From positions 6,180,001-6,244,000 of the forward strand of contig NZ_AZUI01000001.1 of the NCBI RefSeq assembly GCF_000526995.1: a stretch of 64,000 nucleotides of DNA. Direction: 5' to 3'. Shown here in pieces: positions 1 to 13,020 of the stretch. Origin of the DNA: Lacrimispora indolis DSM 755 (lineage in GTDB: Bacteria > Bacillota > Clostridia > Lachnospirales > Lachnospiraceae). The notes under the pieces were generated by a model. It made no database searches. It saw only the letters and a list, made by a program, of their open reading frames with translations, and had not been told where the DNA came from. Each line of letters opens with the position of its first letter. Position 1 is the stretch's first letter. A program made the translations under genes and the position numbers.

Positions 1-255
1 AGCGGTGAACATCTCTAAACAGCCCCCGACCGAAACCTCCGAATTTTGTGAGATTTGCTGCATTTTGTTTGATTTTCCATGTGTTACAACATAAAATACG
101 CCATCTTCATAATAAGCGTCCACACTACGGACAACAGGGCGGGGCATTCCGTTAGCGCCCGGCTCCCGTGCCATCGTCGCAAGGGAAATAATATTGTCTT
201 TGCCGTTTCCAAACTTTTCTTCGATTAATTTTAATCCTTCTTCGTAATTGCTCAT
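1..255 (-). CDS. Pyridoxamine 5'-phosphate oxidase-like flavin-binding protein (3' end cut off)
   Basis: The ATG at 253-255 follows a GGAGG ribosome site seven to nine bases upstream. The 85 visible residues begin MSNYEEGLKLIEEKFG and continue with a segment typical of the FMN-binding split-barrel (pyridoxamine 5'-phosphate oxidase / general stress protein 26) family: a beta-strand run around residues 40-60 (RPVVRSVDAYYEDGVFYVVT) followed by a KSNKMQQI helix. Members usually bind FMN or F420, or are non-catalytic; the substrate cannot be told. The C-terminal half lies outside the window. It is downstream of, and co-oriented with, the AraC-type regulator, separated by 25 bases, so the two may be co-transcribed. 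The family call is fairly sure, the function is not. Confidence 0.7.
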   Translation of the reverse strand, partial: MSNYEEGLKLIEEKFGNGKDNIISLATMAREPGANGMPRPVVRSVDAYYEDGVFYVVTHGKSNKMQQISQNSEVSVGGCLEMFTA

Positions 256-280
256 TTGCGTTTCCTCCAGCATTAACTAT

Positions 281-1189
281 TTATTTTTCTCGTTTCTTAA
301 AGGGAATCCACAATTCTACATAAGAGATGTCGGACGTACTTTTATAGTATATCTCAGGGAAAAATCCATCGGCAATTAGATTTTGTTTTTTAAGCCAAAA
401 CCGAGTGTATTTCATTGCCTTACCCAAATTAATTATCATCTGTTCGTGATTTTCCGATTCAAAGCCACAGACGGCATATTCTCGTATGGGCAGCTGCCAA
501 TATGTATATCCGGAGATTTTTTCGTCTTTTTTCACTTCTGCACCAACAAAATAACTGGAATAACCGTCTGGTGCATCGCCGTGATAAGAAACACCAATCC
601 AGCGCCCCTCTGAGATATGCGAGATATTTGGAAGACCCCTGAAAAACCTGTTCCAAATCTCACCAACCGTGTCAACACCGGTTCTTTCGCCAAACATTTT
701 ACCGTATTTGAATGGATAATATCCGGTAACACCAAGAAAGTCAATTGGTTCTTCTAGAAATTTACGGTTCATTTCCAAAACCAATCCATCACTAATCAGC
801 GGTACACCTTCATCAACCACAATATAACCAAGCAATAAATCGGGTTTGTCAAAATTCTGTAAACCAATCGGTTTATCTCGGTACTGTGAAGGGGTTATCC
901 CATAGGTTTCTTTAAAAGCCCGCGTAAAAGTTACGTGACTGCCAAAACCATATTCCATTGCAATATCCATAATGCGGTTTTCTTTATCACGCAGCATCGT
1001 GAGAGACTTCGCCAATCGGCGTAATTTAATATATTCTCGAACTGATGTCTTTACCAACCGTGCGAATAATCTCTGATAATAAAACAGTGAAAGTACGGCA
1101 GTTTCTGCCAGTTCTTCGATTTGAATTTCTTCATTGAGATGTTCTTCGATGTAGTTCAGAGTTTTTTGTATGGCTTCCCATGCGTGCAT
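281..1189 (-). CDS. AraC-family transcriptional regulator with GyrI-like effector domain
   Basis: About 302 residues. The N-terminal ~105 residues hold the two helix-turn-helix motifs of the AraC/XylS DNA-binding domain (core IMDIAMEYGFGSHVTFTRAF then YGITPSQYR). The remaining ~190 residues resemble the GyrI/effector-binding (SoxS/Rob C-terminal-like) fold, so this is a Rob-like layout that usually senses hydrophobic small molecules or drugs. I chose the ATG at 1187-1189 because AGAGGA lies seven bases upstream; an in-frame start further upstream has no such site. A TATATT -10 box preceded by TGG is seen at 1211-1216, but the -35 is poor. The downstream neighbour is a flavin-binding-type protein, which it may control. 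The regulator class is sure; ligand and targets are unknown. Confidence 0.85.
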   Translation of the reverse strand: MHAWEAIQKTLNYIEEHLNEEIQIEELAETAVLSLFYYQRLFARLVKTSVREYIKLRRLAKSLTMLRDKENRIMDIAMEYGFGSHVTFTRAFKETYGITPSQYRDKPIGLQNFDKPDLLLGYIVVDEGVPLISDGLVLEMNRKFLEEPIDFLGVTGYYPFKYGKMFGERTGVDTVGEIWNRFFRGLPNISHISEGRWIGVSYHGDAPDGYSSYFVGAEVKKDEKISGYTYWQLPIREYAVCGFESENHEQMIINLGKAMKYTRFWLKKQNLIADGFFPEIYYKSTSDISYVELWIPFKKREK

Positions 1190-1596
1190 ATAGATTCCTC
1201 TTTCTAAAACAATATACCACAAACGAAAAACAAATGCTTAACCGTGTCTGCTCTTTTTTATCTAATGTATAAAGTATAAAATAATGTGCACCCGTTCATA
1301 TCGAACTCTTATACGAGTTATAACCATAATTGTCTATTGCAAATATTATATCAAGATTTATGACTTTTTGAAATAACAAATAATTATTAGAGAACATCTA
1401 ATTAGAAAATTCTTGACGGACTTTGTCAGCAGCAGGAAGATGGCCAAAGCAAGCCTTTAAATAAAAAACCGATAGGATTTGCATAAAAGTTTATGCTGTA
1501 CTTTCAGTATCATAATAAGGCCATACCAGAACGCTGGTTTGAGTGAATCTGTGATAGATAACTCATTCAAGCAAGAAAAGTGAAGCCAGTATTCCT

Positions 1597-1725
1597 TTAT
1601 CCGCCGTAGTTGATGCGCAGAAACTCATTGGCACCGGCTTTTATGTAGAAATAGAAAGTCTTTCCCTGAGAACGCTTCTTTGAAATAAAAGTGTAAACAG
1701 GATCATCGGTTGGTGAAGCTTTGAT
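1597..1725 (-). pseudogene. Remnant of an IS110-type transposase C-terminus
   Basis: On the minus strand one frame between stop codons reads about 42 residues, including DDPVYTFISKKRSQGKTFYF and ANEFLRINYGG. This resembles the C-terminal end of IS110/IS116/IS902 transposases (a DPxYxFxxKKxxEGKxYxVY...NKFLR pattern, recalled from the family and not searched). There is no start codon, no upstream catalytic domain and no recognisable IS end nearby, so it is a decayed fragment. The rest of 1223-1840 shows no supportable gene. Confidence 0.35.
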
Positions 1726-1841
1726 CTAAACCTCCATGACTTGAAGCAGCCAAGCGCGCCAAGAGAATTCAGTGTCAAATTTTGATATAAGGGATAAATA
1801 TCGATTCCCTACGGGCCAGTGAAACACACCTTGAAATATAT

Positions 1842-1885
1842 AAAAACCCCCTGCAGAACCTTCTGCTATAAGGCCTGTAGGGGGA
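1842..1885 (-). terminator. Rho-independent terminator after the cell-wall-binding repeat gene
   Basis: On the minus strand CCCCCTACAG pairs with CTGCAGGGGG (one G-T pair) and is followed by TTTTTAT. It lies 34 bases past the stop codon of the exported protein at 1919-2374. Confidence 0.85.
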
Positions 1886-1918
1886 AGTCGAAATTGACTC
1901 TTTCTAAAATGTTCAGAA

Positions 1919-2374
1919 TTAACGGACACCAAATTTTGCGCCTCGCCTGATGGTACCATCACTGTTCCATTCTGTGTAGACGTATGGACCACCGTCAGTG
2001 GTTCCATTATCGGTAAAGTTATGTGTTTCTCCATTATAGGTGTAAGGACCGGTTACTAACTTCAGGGAATTGCTGTCAAAGTAGTAGACATTGTCATTGA
2101 TTTTCATAATTCCCCCCTGAAGCTCACCAGTGTCAGCTGTGTAATACCAGGTGTTGTCCCTCTGAATCCAGCCGGTACGCATAAGCTGGTCATTGCCAAA
2201 GAAGAACCAATGGTCTTTGTAGTGGACCCAGTTGTTCGTACAGTAATCGCCAGATCCCCATTCGTACTTTACCCCCTGCGGGGTGTTTACAAAACCTGCA
2301 GCAAATGATGACACAGCACTTCCTATGGTTAAAGCCATAGATAATGCGGTAACCGCTAAATACTTTTTTTTCAT
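1919..2374 (-). CDS. Small exported protein with choline-binding-type cell-wall repeats
   Basis: 151 residues. Residues 1-25 form a signal peptide (KKK, hydrophobic core, SSFAA cleavage region). The mature part has aromatic/glycine repeats of the CW_binding type: WVHYKDHWFFFGNDQLMRTG, then GWIQRDNTWYYTADTGELQGG and INDNVYYFDSNS, each about 20 residues. Such repeats bind choline or other wall polymers; here they make up nearly the whole protein and no catalytic domain is present, so it may be a wall-bound accessory or a remnant of a larger protein. AAGGAGG lies eight bases before the ATG. A sigma-A promoter and a strong terminator bracket it, so it is monocistronic. The repeat class is sure, the role unknown. 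Confidence 0.85.
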   Translation of the reverse strand: MKKKYLAVTALSMALTIGSAVSSFAAGFVNTPQGVKYEWGSGDYCTNNWVHYKDHWFFFGNDQLMRTGWIQRDNTWYYTADTGELQGGIMKINDNVYYFDSNSLKLVTGPYTYNGETHNFTDNGTTDGGPYVYTEWNSDGTIRRGAKFGVR

Positions 2375-2423
2375 GGATCTTGACCTCCTTATAATTGCAT
2401 TGGTTATTTTTGAATTTAGCCAG

Positions 2424-2453
2424 AGTATATAATCTGAAGCAGTCCCAAGTCAA
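2424..2453 (-). promoter_or_regulatory. Sigma-A promoter of the cell-wall-binding repeat gene
   Basis: Minus strand TTGACT, 18-base spacer, TATACT, about 50 bases upstream of the ATG at 2374. Confidence 0.7.
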
Positions 2454-2784
2454 TGAGATTTATGTATTCGTAAAGATAAGTAAATTGTTTGTAAATAATT
2501 GACAGGGAAACTTTATAATCTTAAGAAGCCTGTAAATCATTACAGCAAAACCATTATCTTATTTCACCAGAATATACAAAAAAAGATCAGTCTAGAAAAA
2601 GATAACTTTCTAATTTATTATCAATATTTATAAATATTGCCCTATATCTCGTCAAATATTAATTTTAACAATTATTTTACTAATAATAATTCTATAAATC
2701 CAAAAATAATCAGAAATATCATTTCTCCATACAATTAAAATTTCTCAACAAAACAGCTGATTATAGAATCACAATAATGAATTA

Positions 2785-2837
2785 TATAAAAATGGCAGCC
2801 ATACAGAGTTGGTGCCTCATATGTCTGGCATGGCTGC
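2785..2837 (-). terminator. Terminator-like hairpin in the 2.4-3.1 kb spacer
   Basis: On the minus strand GCAGCCAT (2830-2837) pairs with ATGGCTGC (2795-2802) and a TTTTTAT run follows. It could end read-through from the collagen-like gene 3' of its own hairpin, or an unannotated small RNA. Confidence 0.55.
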
Positions 2838-3105
2838 AAATAAAATTGATTCTGCGTACAATGTGATCAATATAAAATAAATTGTCACTTTATAATGATT
2901 CTATAAATAAAAGCCATAAAAATATGCCTCCACTAAGACAGTTATCCTCTGCATTGAGGCCGATGACCCTATCAGAGTGATTGGTACGGCGGAAAACACC
3001 AGCCCTATTATATGATGTACAAAGAACAGATACTAACTTCTTCCATTGAACAGAATTTTCCCTATGAGGAAAAAGTAGAACTTTTTATCTTTATCATAAT
3101 TATGT
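2838..3105. other. AT-rich spacer without a supported gene
   Basis: No ORF with a ribosome site is seen. A short plus-strand frame around 2950-3025 (TVILCIEADDPIRVIGTAEN, open for about 30 codons) has gene-like composition but no start, so it may be a worn-out gene scrap. Confidence 0.3.
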
Positions 3106-3133
3106 AAAGGGCATAGCCGAAGCAATGCCCTTT
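3106..3133 (-). terminator. Hairpin after the collagen-like protein gene
   Basis: AAAGGGCAT (3106-3114) pairs with ATGCCCTTT (3125-3133), 28 bases past the stop codon. The U-tract is weak on the minus strand and better on the plus strand, so it could work in either direction. Confidence 0.55.
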
Positions 3134-3160
3134 ATTGTTTTATCTTACATTTACAGTTTC

Positions 3161-5149
<1,989 letters not shown>

Positions 5150-5220
5150 ATGGACTTCCCCTTCACAAATGATTTCTTATATATCCAAACATTATAAAGA
5201 ATTCTATATCCTTTATATTT

Positions 5221-5248
5221 TAGAATATGTCCAGCTGTACACGTCTGT
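5221..5248 (-). promoter_or_regulatory. Candidate sigma-K (mother-cell) promoter of the collagen-like gene
   Basis: On the minus strand AC (5247-5248), 17 bases, then CATATTCTA (5221-5229) fits the sigma-K pattern AC-N16/17-CATAnnnTA. It is about 72 bases upstream of the start codon. No good sigma-A pair is seen there. The motif is short, so chance is possible. Confidence 0.45.
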
Positions 5249-5524
5249 TAATTTTCGATCAGTTGGAACCTTTTCAGGAATTTACTATTAAAAAATCAGA
5301 AGAACTCATTATCCCAAGTTGGTATTATGGATTGGTATATCATTTGTAAGAGAATAAAAATAGATTATATAGATAAATAAGGGAAGTTAAATTTACATCC
5401 TTTTCTTAAAATATTATTCGCCCAGCAATTAACAACAGATCGATAAATCTTAATCAGCGTTTTATCCTTTAGAACTGCTCCGTCATTCCTTCATGTGATT
5501 GATTATTCTGCCTTTTTGTATCTG

Positions 5525-5548
5525 CCCGGAACCATATTGTGTTCCGGG
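5525..5548. repeat. Perfect inverted repeat in the 5.15-5.68 kb spacer
   Basis: CCCGGAAC, 8-base loop, GTTCCGGG. No U-tract follows on either strand, so it is not a standard terminator; it could be an RNA stem or an operator. Apart from the promoter at 5221-5248, nothing else is supported between 5150 and 5681. Confidence 0.5.
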
Positions 5549-5681
5549 ATATCCAAACATCAATGTTGTGTTTTAATTGCTTTTATCAGCTTCAAAAGTA
5601 AATTGCTATTTGAATGATAAACGGATCATGTATCTTGGATCTAAACTTAGTTATTTTATTAATAAAGAAGGGGAAATATAA

Positions 5682-5852
5682 ATGTATGCAACTATACATC
5701 CAATAGAATCATTCGATGCTTCTATCAGAACAGAAATCAAATACAAAGCATGGAAGGTTGTTGACAATTTGACTCAGCTGACTTTTAAAGTCAGCGCAGA
5801 TAATTCAGCAGATCCTATATTTAAAATAATTACTTCTCTCCTGATATTCTAA
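5682..5852 (+). CDS. Small hypothetical protein, possibly frameshifted at its 3' end
   Basis: 56 residues, ATG eight bases after AAGGGG. It has no signal peptide or recognised motif (MYATIHPIESFDASIRTEIK at the start). At about 5835 the +1 frame continues with a plausible tail, SPDILIYAGNRNPFIAYI, to a stop near 5892, which suggests that a single-base change shortened the protein. It stands alone on the plus strand between the collagen-like gene and the decayed sugar genes. I do not recognise it. Confidence 0.4.
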   Translation: MYATIHPIESFDASIRTEIKYKAWKVVDNLTQLTFKVSADNSADPIFKIITSLLIF

Positions 5853-5938
5853 TTTATGCTGGTAATAGAAATCCTTTCATTGCTTATATCTAAAAAAGAT
5901 TAAATATATGTGTTCCGATACATACGTTTAAATCCAAA

Positions 5939-6616
5939 TCAAATTTCCTGTTTATATTGGGAAAGTTCCAGTGAAATGACAGATGTGCCAAGAGGCAGAG
6001 GACTATCCGTTTTCATTGATAAGTCCGGGTATGATATATTCCGGAATACCGTTGAAAACAAATATATGGAAGGTGATTGCCCCTCACTCACCTTAATATA
6101 ACTCAAAAACACATACTCAATAACAGTCAAGAAATTAGCAAAAGAATTATGATAAAGATGTTCCCCGATCTTAACAGGATTACTGACAGCATACAAACTA
6201 TAATCACTCATACCCGCCAACAAATTGCTTTGTAGATTTGTAATAGAAACTAATTTTACCTTCTTCAAATGAAGCAACTGCAAAGTATCCTTAATTTTCT
6301 GCACATTTCCTGACAAAGAAATCACAATCACCAGATCATCAGGTCCAAGGTTTTTTGACAGCATATAAAGTTCATCGCTGGCGCCCACATAATAAATATA
6401 TTTATTCATCTGCACAAATAAACGCTGCATTTCCATTGCACAATGACTCTGCGCCTGCCCTGTCCCATAGACAACATTTTGTGACTTACGGATTTCCTTT
6501 GCAATTTTAAGCAGATTCGCAGATGACTCTACCTGCTGGCATGTGTTCAGAAAATCATTTCTAATGTCTGATTCATTTAATTTTTCATAATTTTTATTAA
6601 TGGCTTCAATCAGCAT
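5939..6616 (-). pseudogene. SIS-domain protein, RpiR/MurR-type regulator lacking its DNA-binding domain
   Basis: 225 residues. The sequence from about residue 30 on is a sugar-isomerase (SIS) domain: NVVYGTGQAQSHCAMEMQRL near the N-terminus and DLVIVISLSGNVQKIKD in the middle, as in RpiR/MurR regulators that sense sugar phosphates. A normal RpiR protein has an ~75-residue helix-turn-helix domain first; here only a short MLIEAINKNYEKL start precedes the linker, so the DNA-binding part has been lost. The gene starts four bases after the stop of the GH4 fragment, also damaged, so both look like remains of one alpha-glucoside/maltose-type operon. A free-standing SIS protein with another role is possible but less likely. 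Confidence 0.6.
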
Positions 6617-6620
6617 GATG

Positions 6621-8838
<2,218 letters not shown>

Positions 8839-8856
8839 AGGAATTTCCTCCTGACA

Positions 8857-8902
8857 TAAAAAGCCTGGGTCCGGCTCTTTACAAAAGAGCCGAACCCAGC
8901 TT
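8857..8902 (-). terminator. Strong hairpin between the 137-residue gene and radA
   Basis: Minus strand AAGCTGGGTTCGGCTCTTT pairs with AAGAGCCGGACCCAGGCTT (few mismatches) and is followed by TTTTTAT, directly abutting the radA ribosome site. It should end the upstream transcript or limit read-through into radA. Confidence 0.85.
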
Positions 8903-8911
8903 CTCATCCTG

Positions 8912-9325
8912 TTATTTTCGTTTGATTCTCACTGCCACAGGCGTTTCTTCATTCAGTTCCACGCTGATGGAGAGCTTTCCGCTCATGTTTGTTCTCATAC
9001 CACCCACGGAAGCATCAGCCACATATACCTCATACTCAGTATCCTCTGCCAGCTGAATGGTCAGCTGGGCATCCTTGTCGCCTTCTACCAAAAATTCCAC
9101 ACCATCATCAGATACGCTGAAATTCATGGCAGCCGTTCCCGGTACGGATTCGTATACGAACATGCCGTTACGTTCCAGCTTGGTTATCTCGTAAAAGGTC
9201 TTTACTTTATATAAATCGCCATCGTGCTCAAAATCCTGCAATTTTGACTTTGTCTTTAATTTGTAATTCCCAAAACTGATCGTCCCGTCTTGCTCTGTGC
9301 GGATTAATTCTTCAATTACCGGCAT
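8912..9325 (-). CDS. Conserved protein of unknown function next to clpC and radA
   Basis: 137 residues, GGAGGG eight bases upstream. The sequence is rich in alternating beta-strands (FGNYKLKTKSKL, YKVKTFYEITKLERNGMFVY, LTIQLAEDTEYEVYVADAS, GKLSISVELNEETPVAVRIK) with no signal peptide or membrane segment, so a small all-beta intracellular domain is likely. Proteins of this type recur in Lachnospiraceae in this position as far as I recall, sometimes under misleading names, but I know no function. It lies 99 bases after clpC; a TATAAT box is present in the spacer (minus strand, near 9391-9396) without a convincing -35. Confidence 0.7.
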   Translation of the reverse strand: MPVIEELIRTEQDGTISFGNYKLKTKSKLQDFEHDGDLYKVKTFYEITKLERNGMFVYESVPGTAAMNFSVSDDGVEFLVEGDKDAQLTIQLAEDTEYEVYVADASVGGMRTNMSGKLSISVELNEETPVAVRIKRK

Positions 9326-9424
9326 TGGTTTGCCCTCCTAGTATTTTGTTTACTTATCCCTTTTTGCGATGAACAGATGATTTCGCTTGTAGCTATTATA
9401 CACGAATTGATATAAAATGGCTAG

Positions 9425-11875
9425 CTATTTTACCAGCTCCTTAACAGAAAATTTTAGTCCGTCCTCACCTGCAGTCACAACGACTTCATCTCCTGTTTTT
9501 ACCGTTCCATTTAAAATCTCTTCTGCCAGCTTATCCTCCAGGCAGTTCTGAATGGTACGCCTTAATGGCCTTGCGCCGTATTTCTGATCATAGCCTTTAT
9601 TGATCAGGTATTCCTTGGCCTCTTCTTCGACCATCAGGGTGATGCTCATCTGCTCTGAAGTCCGCTTCATAATATCCTTCATCATGATGGTCACGATATC
9701 CTTCATGTGGGTCTTATTCAACGGATGGAATACGATGATCTCATCGATCCTGTTAATGAATTCCGGCTTAAACAGACGCTTTACTTCCTCCATTACCCGG
9801 TCCTTCATGATCTTATAATCAGCCTTTTCATCGGCCACCGCCCCAAAGCCCAGGCGTTTGGGTGATATGATGCTCTCTGCCCCTGCATTAGAGGTCATGA
9901 TGATGACGGTATTCTTAAAATCAATTTTCCGGCCCTGAGCATCCGTAATATGACCGTCATCCAATACCTGGAGCAAGATGTTGAACACATCCGGATGCGC
10001 CTTTTCAATCTCGTCAAATAAAATTACGGAGTAGGGATTCCTGCGGACCTTTTCGCTGAGCTGTCCGCCTTCGTCATAGCCTACGTATCCTGGAGGCGAG
10101 CCGATCATCTTGGAAACGCTGTGTTTCTCCATGTATTCAGACATGTCTACCCGGATCAAAGCATTTTCCGTCCCAAACATTGCCTCGGAAAGAGCCTTGG
10201 AAAGCTCGGTCTTACCCACGCCTGTGGGACCTAAAAACAGGAAGGAACCAATGGGGCGTTTGGGATCCTTAAGACCTACTCTTCCCCGGCGTATGGCCTT
10301 TGATACGGCGGTGACCGCTTCCTCCTGACCGATCACCCGTTCATGAAGGATGGTTTCAAGATTACGGAGACGTTCGCTCTCCCCTTCTTCCAGCTTTCTG
10401 ACGGGAATCTTGGTCCAGCTGGATACCACATCAGCAATCTCTCCCTCATCTACAATAAGGTTCTTTGAAGTTTTTTCCTTCTGCCACCGTTCCCGGATCT
10501 TTTCTATTTTTTCCCGTTTCTTTTCCTGCTTCCTCTTAATAGTCCCTGCCTTTTCATAGGCTTCCGCCTTGATGGCAGCTTCCTTCTGATCCTCCAGCTG
10601 CTCAATCTCAGCTTCCAGCTCCTTGATCTCCGCAGGCTCCACAAATGTGGTTAAGCGCACCTTTGAGGAGGCCTCGTCAATGACATCAATGGCCTTATCA
10701 GGAAGGAAGCGGTCATTGATATACCTGGAAGACAGTTTTACCGCAGCCTTTAAGGCATCGTCCGTAATAGTCACCCTATGGTGGTCCTCATACCGTCCCT
10801 TAAGCCCTCTTAATATGCTGACAGCGGCTTCCTCGGAAGGTTCCTCCACTGTAACCGGCTGAAAGCGCCGTTCCAGGGCAGAATCCTTCTCAATGTATTT
10901 CCGGTACTCTTCAATGGTAGTTGCACCGATCAGCTGCAGTTCCCCTCTTGCCAGAGACGGCTTTAAAATGTTGGAAGCATCAATGGCACCTTCCGCTCCG
11001 CCTGCACCGATAATCGTGTGGATCTCATCAATGAACAGAAGAACGTCCCCATCTTCGATCACCTCGGCAATCACCTTTTTGATTCTCTCTTCAAATTCTC
11101 CCCTGTATTTGGAACCGGCCACCATGCCGGATAAATCCAGGGTCAAAAGCCGTTTTCCTGCAATGGTTTCAGGTACATCACCTCCTGTTATCATCTGCGC
11201 TAAGCCTTCCACAACTGCGGTCTTACCTACTCCAGGCTCTCCGATCAGGCACGGGTTATTCTTGGTCCTGCGGCTTAAGATCTGGATCAGGCGCTTGATC
11301 TCTGATTCCCTTCCAATGACCGGATCAAGCTTTCCCTTTGCTGCCAGTTCGGTCAAATCCCTGCTGTAGCTGTCAAGGGTAGGAGTGCTTCCCTTTGCTT
11401 TTGGCGATTTCATGAGTTCCTCTTTATTTGCAGGAGCATCTTCTCCCATGGCTGACAGCACATCGATATAAAGCTTTTGAATGCTGATCCCTATGGTATT
11501 TAAAAGCCTGGAAGCCACACAATCATTGTCACGGATTATGGAAATAAGCAAATGTTCCGTGCCGATCAAGTTCGCTTTAAACCGCACGGCTTCTCTGTAG
11601 CTGTTCTCCAAAACCCTTCTGGCTCCGGGAGTATATCCGCCATCCTCTTTAAGATGAAGCGACTGATCAGGGGCAATCAGCTGACTGATCAGGTTTAAAA
11701 CCTTCTCTTCCTTTACCCCGTTCTCTTCCAGAACCCTGGAAGCCACCCCGCTGCCTTCTTCTAAAAGCCCGATCAGCAGGTGTTCCGTTCCCACGTAGCT
11801 GTGGCCAAGACGTTCTGCCGACTGCACGGCCAGATTAATGGCCGTCCTGGCCTTTGTCGTAAATCTGTCTATCAT
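9425..11875 (-). CDS. clpC: ATP-dependent Clp protease ATP-binding subunit ClpC
   Basis: 816 residues, AGGAGG upstream. Residues 1-150 are two Clp N repeats (FTTKARTAINLAVQSAERLG and the second around GARRVLENSYREAVRFKANL). The first AAA+ module has Walker A GEPGVGKT at 212-219, the middle region carries a UVR-type coiled coil (EAYEKAGTIKRKQEKKREKI), the second AAA+ module has GPTGVGKTELSKAL and a C-terminal ClpB-D2 domain (GARPLRRTIQNCLEDKLAEE). ClpC unfolds proteins for ClpP; with McsA/McsB it degrades arginine-phosphorylated proteins. It is the third gene after mcsA and mcsB and probably shares their promoter, although two hairpins lie in the 113-base spacer in front of it. Confidence 0.98.
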   Translation of the reverse strand: MIDRFTTKARTAINLAVQSAERLGHSYVGTEHLLIGLLEEGSGVASRVLEENGVKEEKVLNLISQLIAPDQSLHLKEDGGYTPGARRVLENSYREAVRFKANLIGTEHLLISIIRDNDCVASRLLNTIGISIQKLYIDVLSAMGEDAPANKEELMKSPKAKGSTPTLDSYSRDLTELAAKGKLDPVIGRESEIKRLIQILSRRTKNNPCLIGEPGVGKTAVVEGLAQMITGGDVPETIAGKRLLTLDLSGMVAGSKYRGEFEERIKKVIAEVIEDGDVLLFIDEIHTIIGAGGAEGAIDASNILKPSLARGELQLIGATTIEEYRKYIEKDSALERRFQPVTVEEPSEEAAVSILRGLKGRYEDHHRVTITDDALKAAVKLSSRYINDRFLPDKAIDVIDEASSKVRLTTFVEPAEIKELEAEIEQLEDQKEAAIKAEAYEKAGTIKRKQEKKREKIEKIRERWQKEKTSKNLIVDEGEIADVVSSWTKIPVRKLEEGESERLRNLETILHERVIGQEEAVTAVSKAIRRGRVGLKDPKRPIGSFLFLGPTGVGKTELSKALSEAMFGTENALIRVDMSEYMEKHSVSKMIGSPPGYVGYDEGGQLSEKVRRNPYSVILFDEIEKAHPDVFNILLQVLDDGHITDAQGRKIDFKNTVIIMTSNAGAESIISPKRLGFGAVADEKADYKIMKDRVMEEVKRLFKPEFINRIDEIIVFHPLNKTHMKDIVTIMMKDIMKRTSEQMSITLMVEEEAKEYLINKGYDQKYGARPLRRTIQNCLEDKLAEEILNGTVKTGDEVVVTAGEDGLKFSVKELVK

Positions 11876-11904
11876 AAATGCAATCCTCCTGTCATTTTAT
11901 TTAC

Positions 11905-11994
11905 GCGGGCAGCGTGCCGGGTGAACATGCCTGCGCGTTCATTCGGCGGCTGCCGCGATATCTGTAAGAAACCGGCAAAGCGTCTTTCTTACAG
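11905..11994 (-). other. Two hairpins in the mcsB-clpC spacer
   Basis: The first (11962-11994, CTGTAAGAAA / TTTCTTACAG) includes the mcsB stop codon; the second (about 11906-11956) pairs GCGGCAGC with GCTGCCCGC. Neither has a clear U-tract, so RNA processing or stabilisation around clpC is more likely than termination. Confidence 0.45.
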
Positions 11995-13020
11995 CTCCGG
12001 TAATTCCTGACCGATGAATTCCGCCCTGGCCCCATCCAGTTCTTCCTTGCTTAAGGGGCGGTCCGAAATCTTCTGTAAATTTGCCGGCTGGATTCCAAGC
12101 ATCAGGCGGTAGACGGAAAACTCCTCCTCTGTATGAATGAGGCCGTCTGCCAGCCCTGCCATGATCTGTGATAAGAAAATCATGGCATCCCTGGAGGTCA
12201 GCCTTCTGGAATATTTTAATACGCCATAGGATTTGTATACCTCATCCTCTCTCTCCTCCCGGTGCCTCTGGAGAGAAAGCTTCCTCACTGAAAGTTCCTG
12301 GTTGGTCAGCTGAATGGCTGCCTTTGAAACCGTATCTATGATCTCCCGTTCCGTCTGGCCCAGGGTTTTCTGATTAGATATTTCATAAAGGGAACCGAAG
12401 TTTTCGTCTCTTTCTCCATGAACGCCCCTGATGGAGGCTCCAAAGCGGCCCATATCGCTGATAAGGCCCTGGAACTTTCTTCCCTGTGACAGCATGGGAA
12501 GGTGCACCACCACAGTTGCTCTTAAACCGGTCCCAACATTGGTGGGAAAGGAAGTGAGATACCCATAGCGGTCATCAAAGGCATAGGCAAACCGTTCATT
12601 GATGTAATCATCGATCTTGTTGGCCCTTTCCCAAAGCTCTTCCAGATGAAGTCCCATCTGGAGAAGCTGGATCCTTATGTGGTCATCGCAATTAAACACA
12701 ATGCCCGTATCTTCATTCTCGGAGATAAGGATGCCCGCAGGCTTTTTATTGGAAACGGCTGCTGAATTTAAGATCCGCCGCTCCCTAAGGGCCGCCCGGT
12801 CCAGTTCTTCCAGCTCACCGAGCATGGCAAATTCAAAATTCCTGCCTTCTTCCTTTCCCAAATCCTTTAAACCAAACTCCAGCCTGCGGACCAGCTCACC
12901 GCCTTCCTTTTCATCTAAAGTTGAAGGAAACTGGTAATCCTGACAGTTCCTGACCAGGCGGATCCTGCTGCTTATAATTCCAGGCCGGCCAGTATCCTGC
13001 TGTTCAAACCATCTAAGCAT
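11989..13020 (-). CDS. mcsB: Protein arginine kinase McsB
   Basis: 343 residues from MLRWFEQQDTG. Phosphagen-kinase fold: SSRIRLVRN near the N-terminus, the nucleotide-binding TGLRATVVVHLPML segment, and IRGVHGERDE. McsB phosphorylates arginines on proteins and thereby tags them for ClpCP; it needs McsA. Two ATGs are possible; I chose 13018-13020 because AGGA sits ten bases upstream, whereas it directly touches the other ATG at 13027-13029. The gene overlaps the end of mcsA by eight bases, a sign of translational coupling. Confidence 0.95.
   Translation of the reverse strand: MLRWFEQQDTGRPGIISSRIRLVRNCQDYQFPSTLDEKEGGELVRRLEFGLKDLGKEEGRNFEFAMLGELEELDRAALRERRILNSAAVSNKKPAGILISENEDTGIVFNCDDHIRIQLLQMGLHLEELWERANKIDDYINERFAYAFDDRYGYLTSFPTNVGTGLRATVVVHLPMLSQGRKFQGLISDMGRFGASIRGVHGERDENFGSLYEISNQKTLGQTEREIIDTVSKAAIQLTNQELSVRKLSLQRHREEREDEVYKSYGVLKYSRRLTSRDAMIFLSQIMAGLADGLIHTEEEFSVYRLMLGIQPANLQKISDRPLSKEELDGARAEFIGQELPEL

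Noticed and set aside
1726..2034. 102-codon minus-strand frame across the end of the cell-wall-binding gene
   Set aside because: It is a shadow of the supported gene at 1919-2374 and runs through that gene's terminator.
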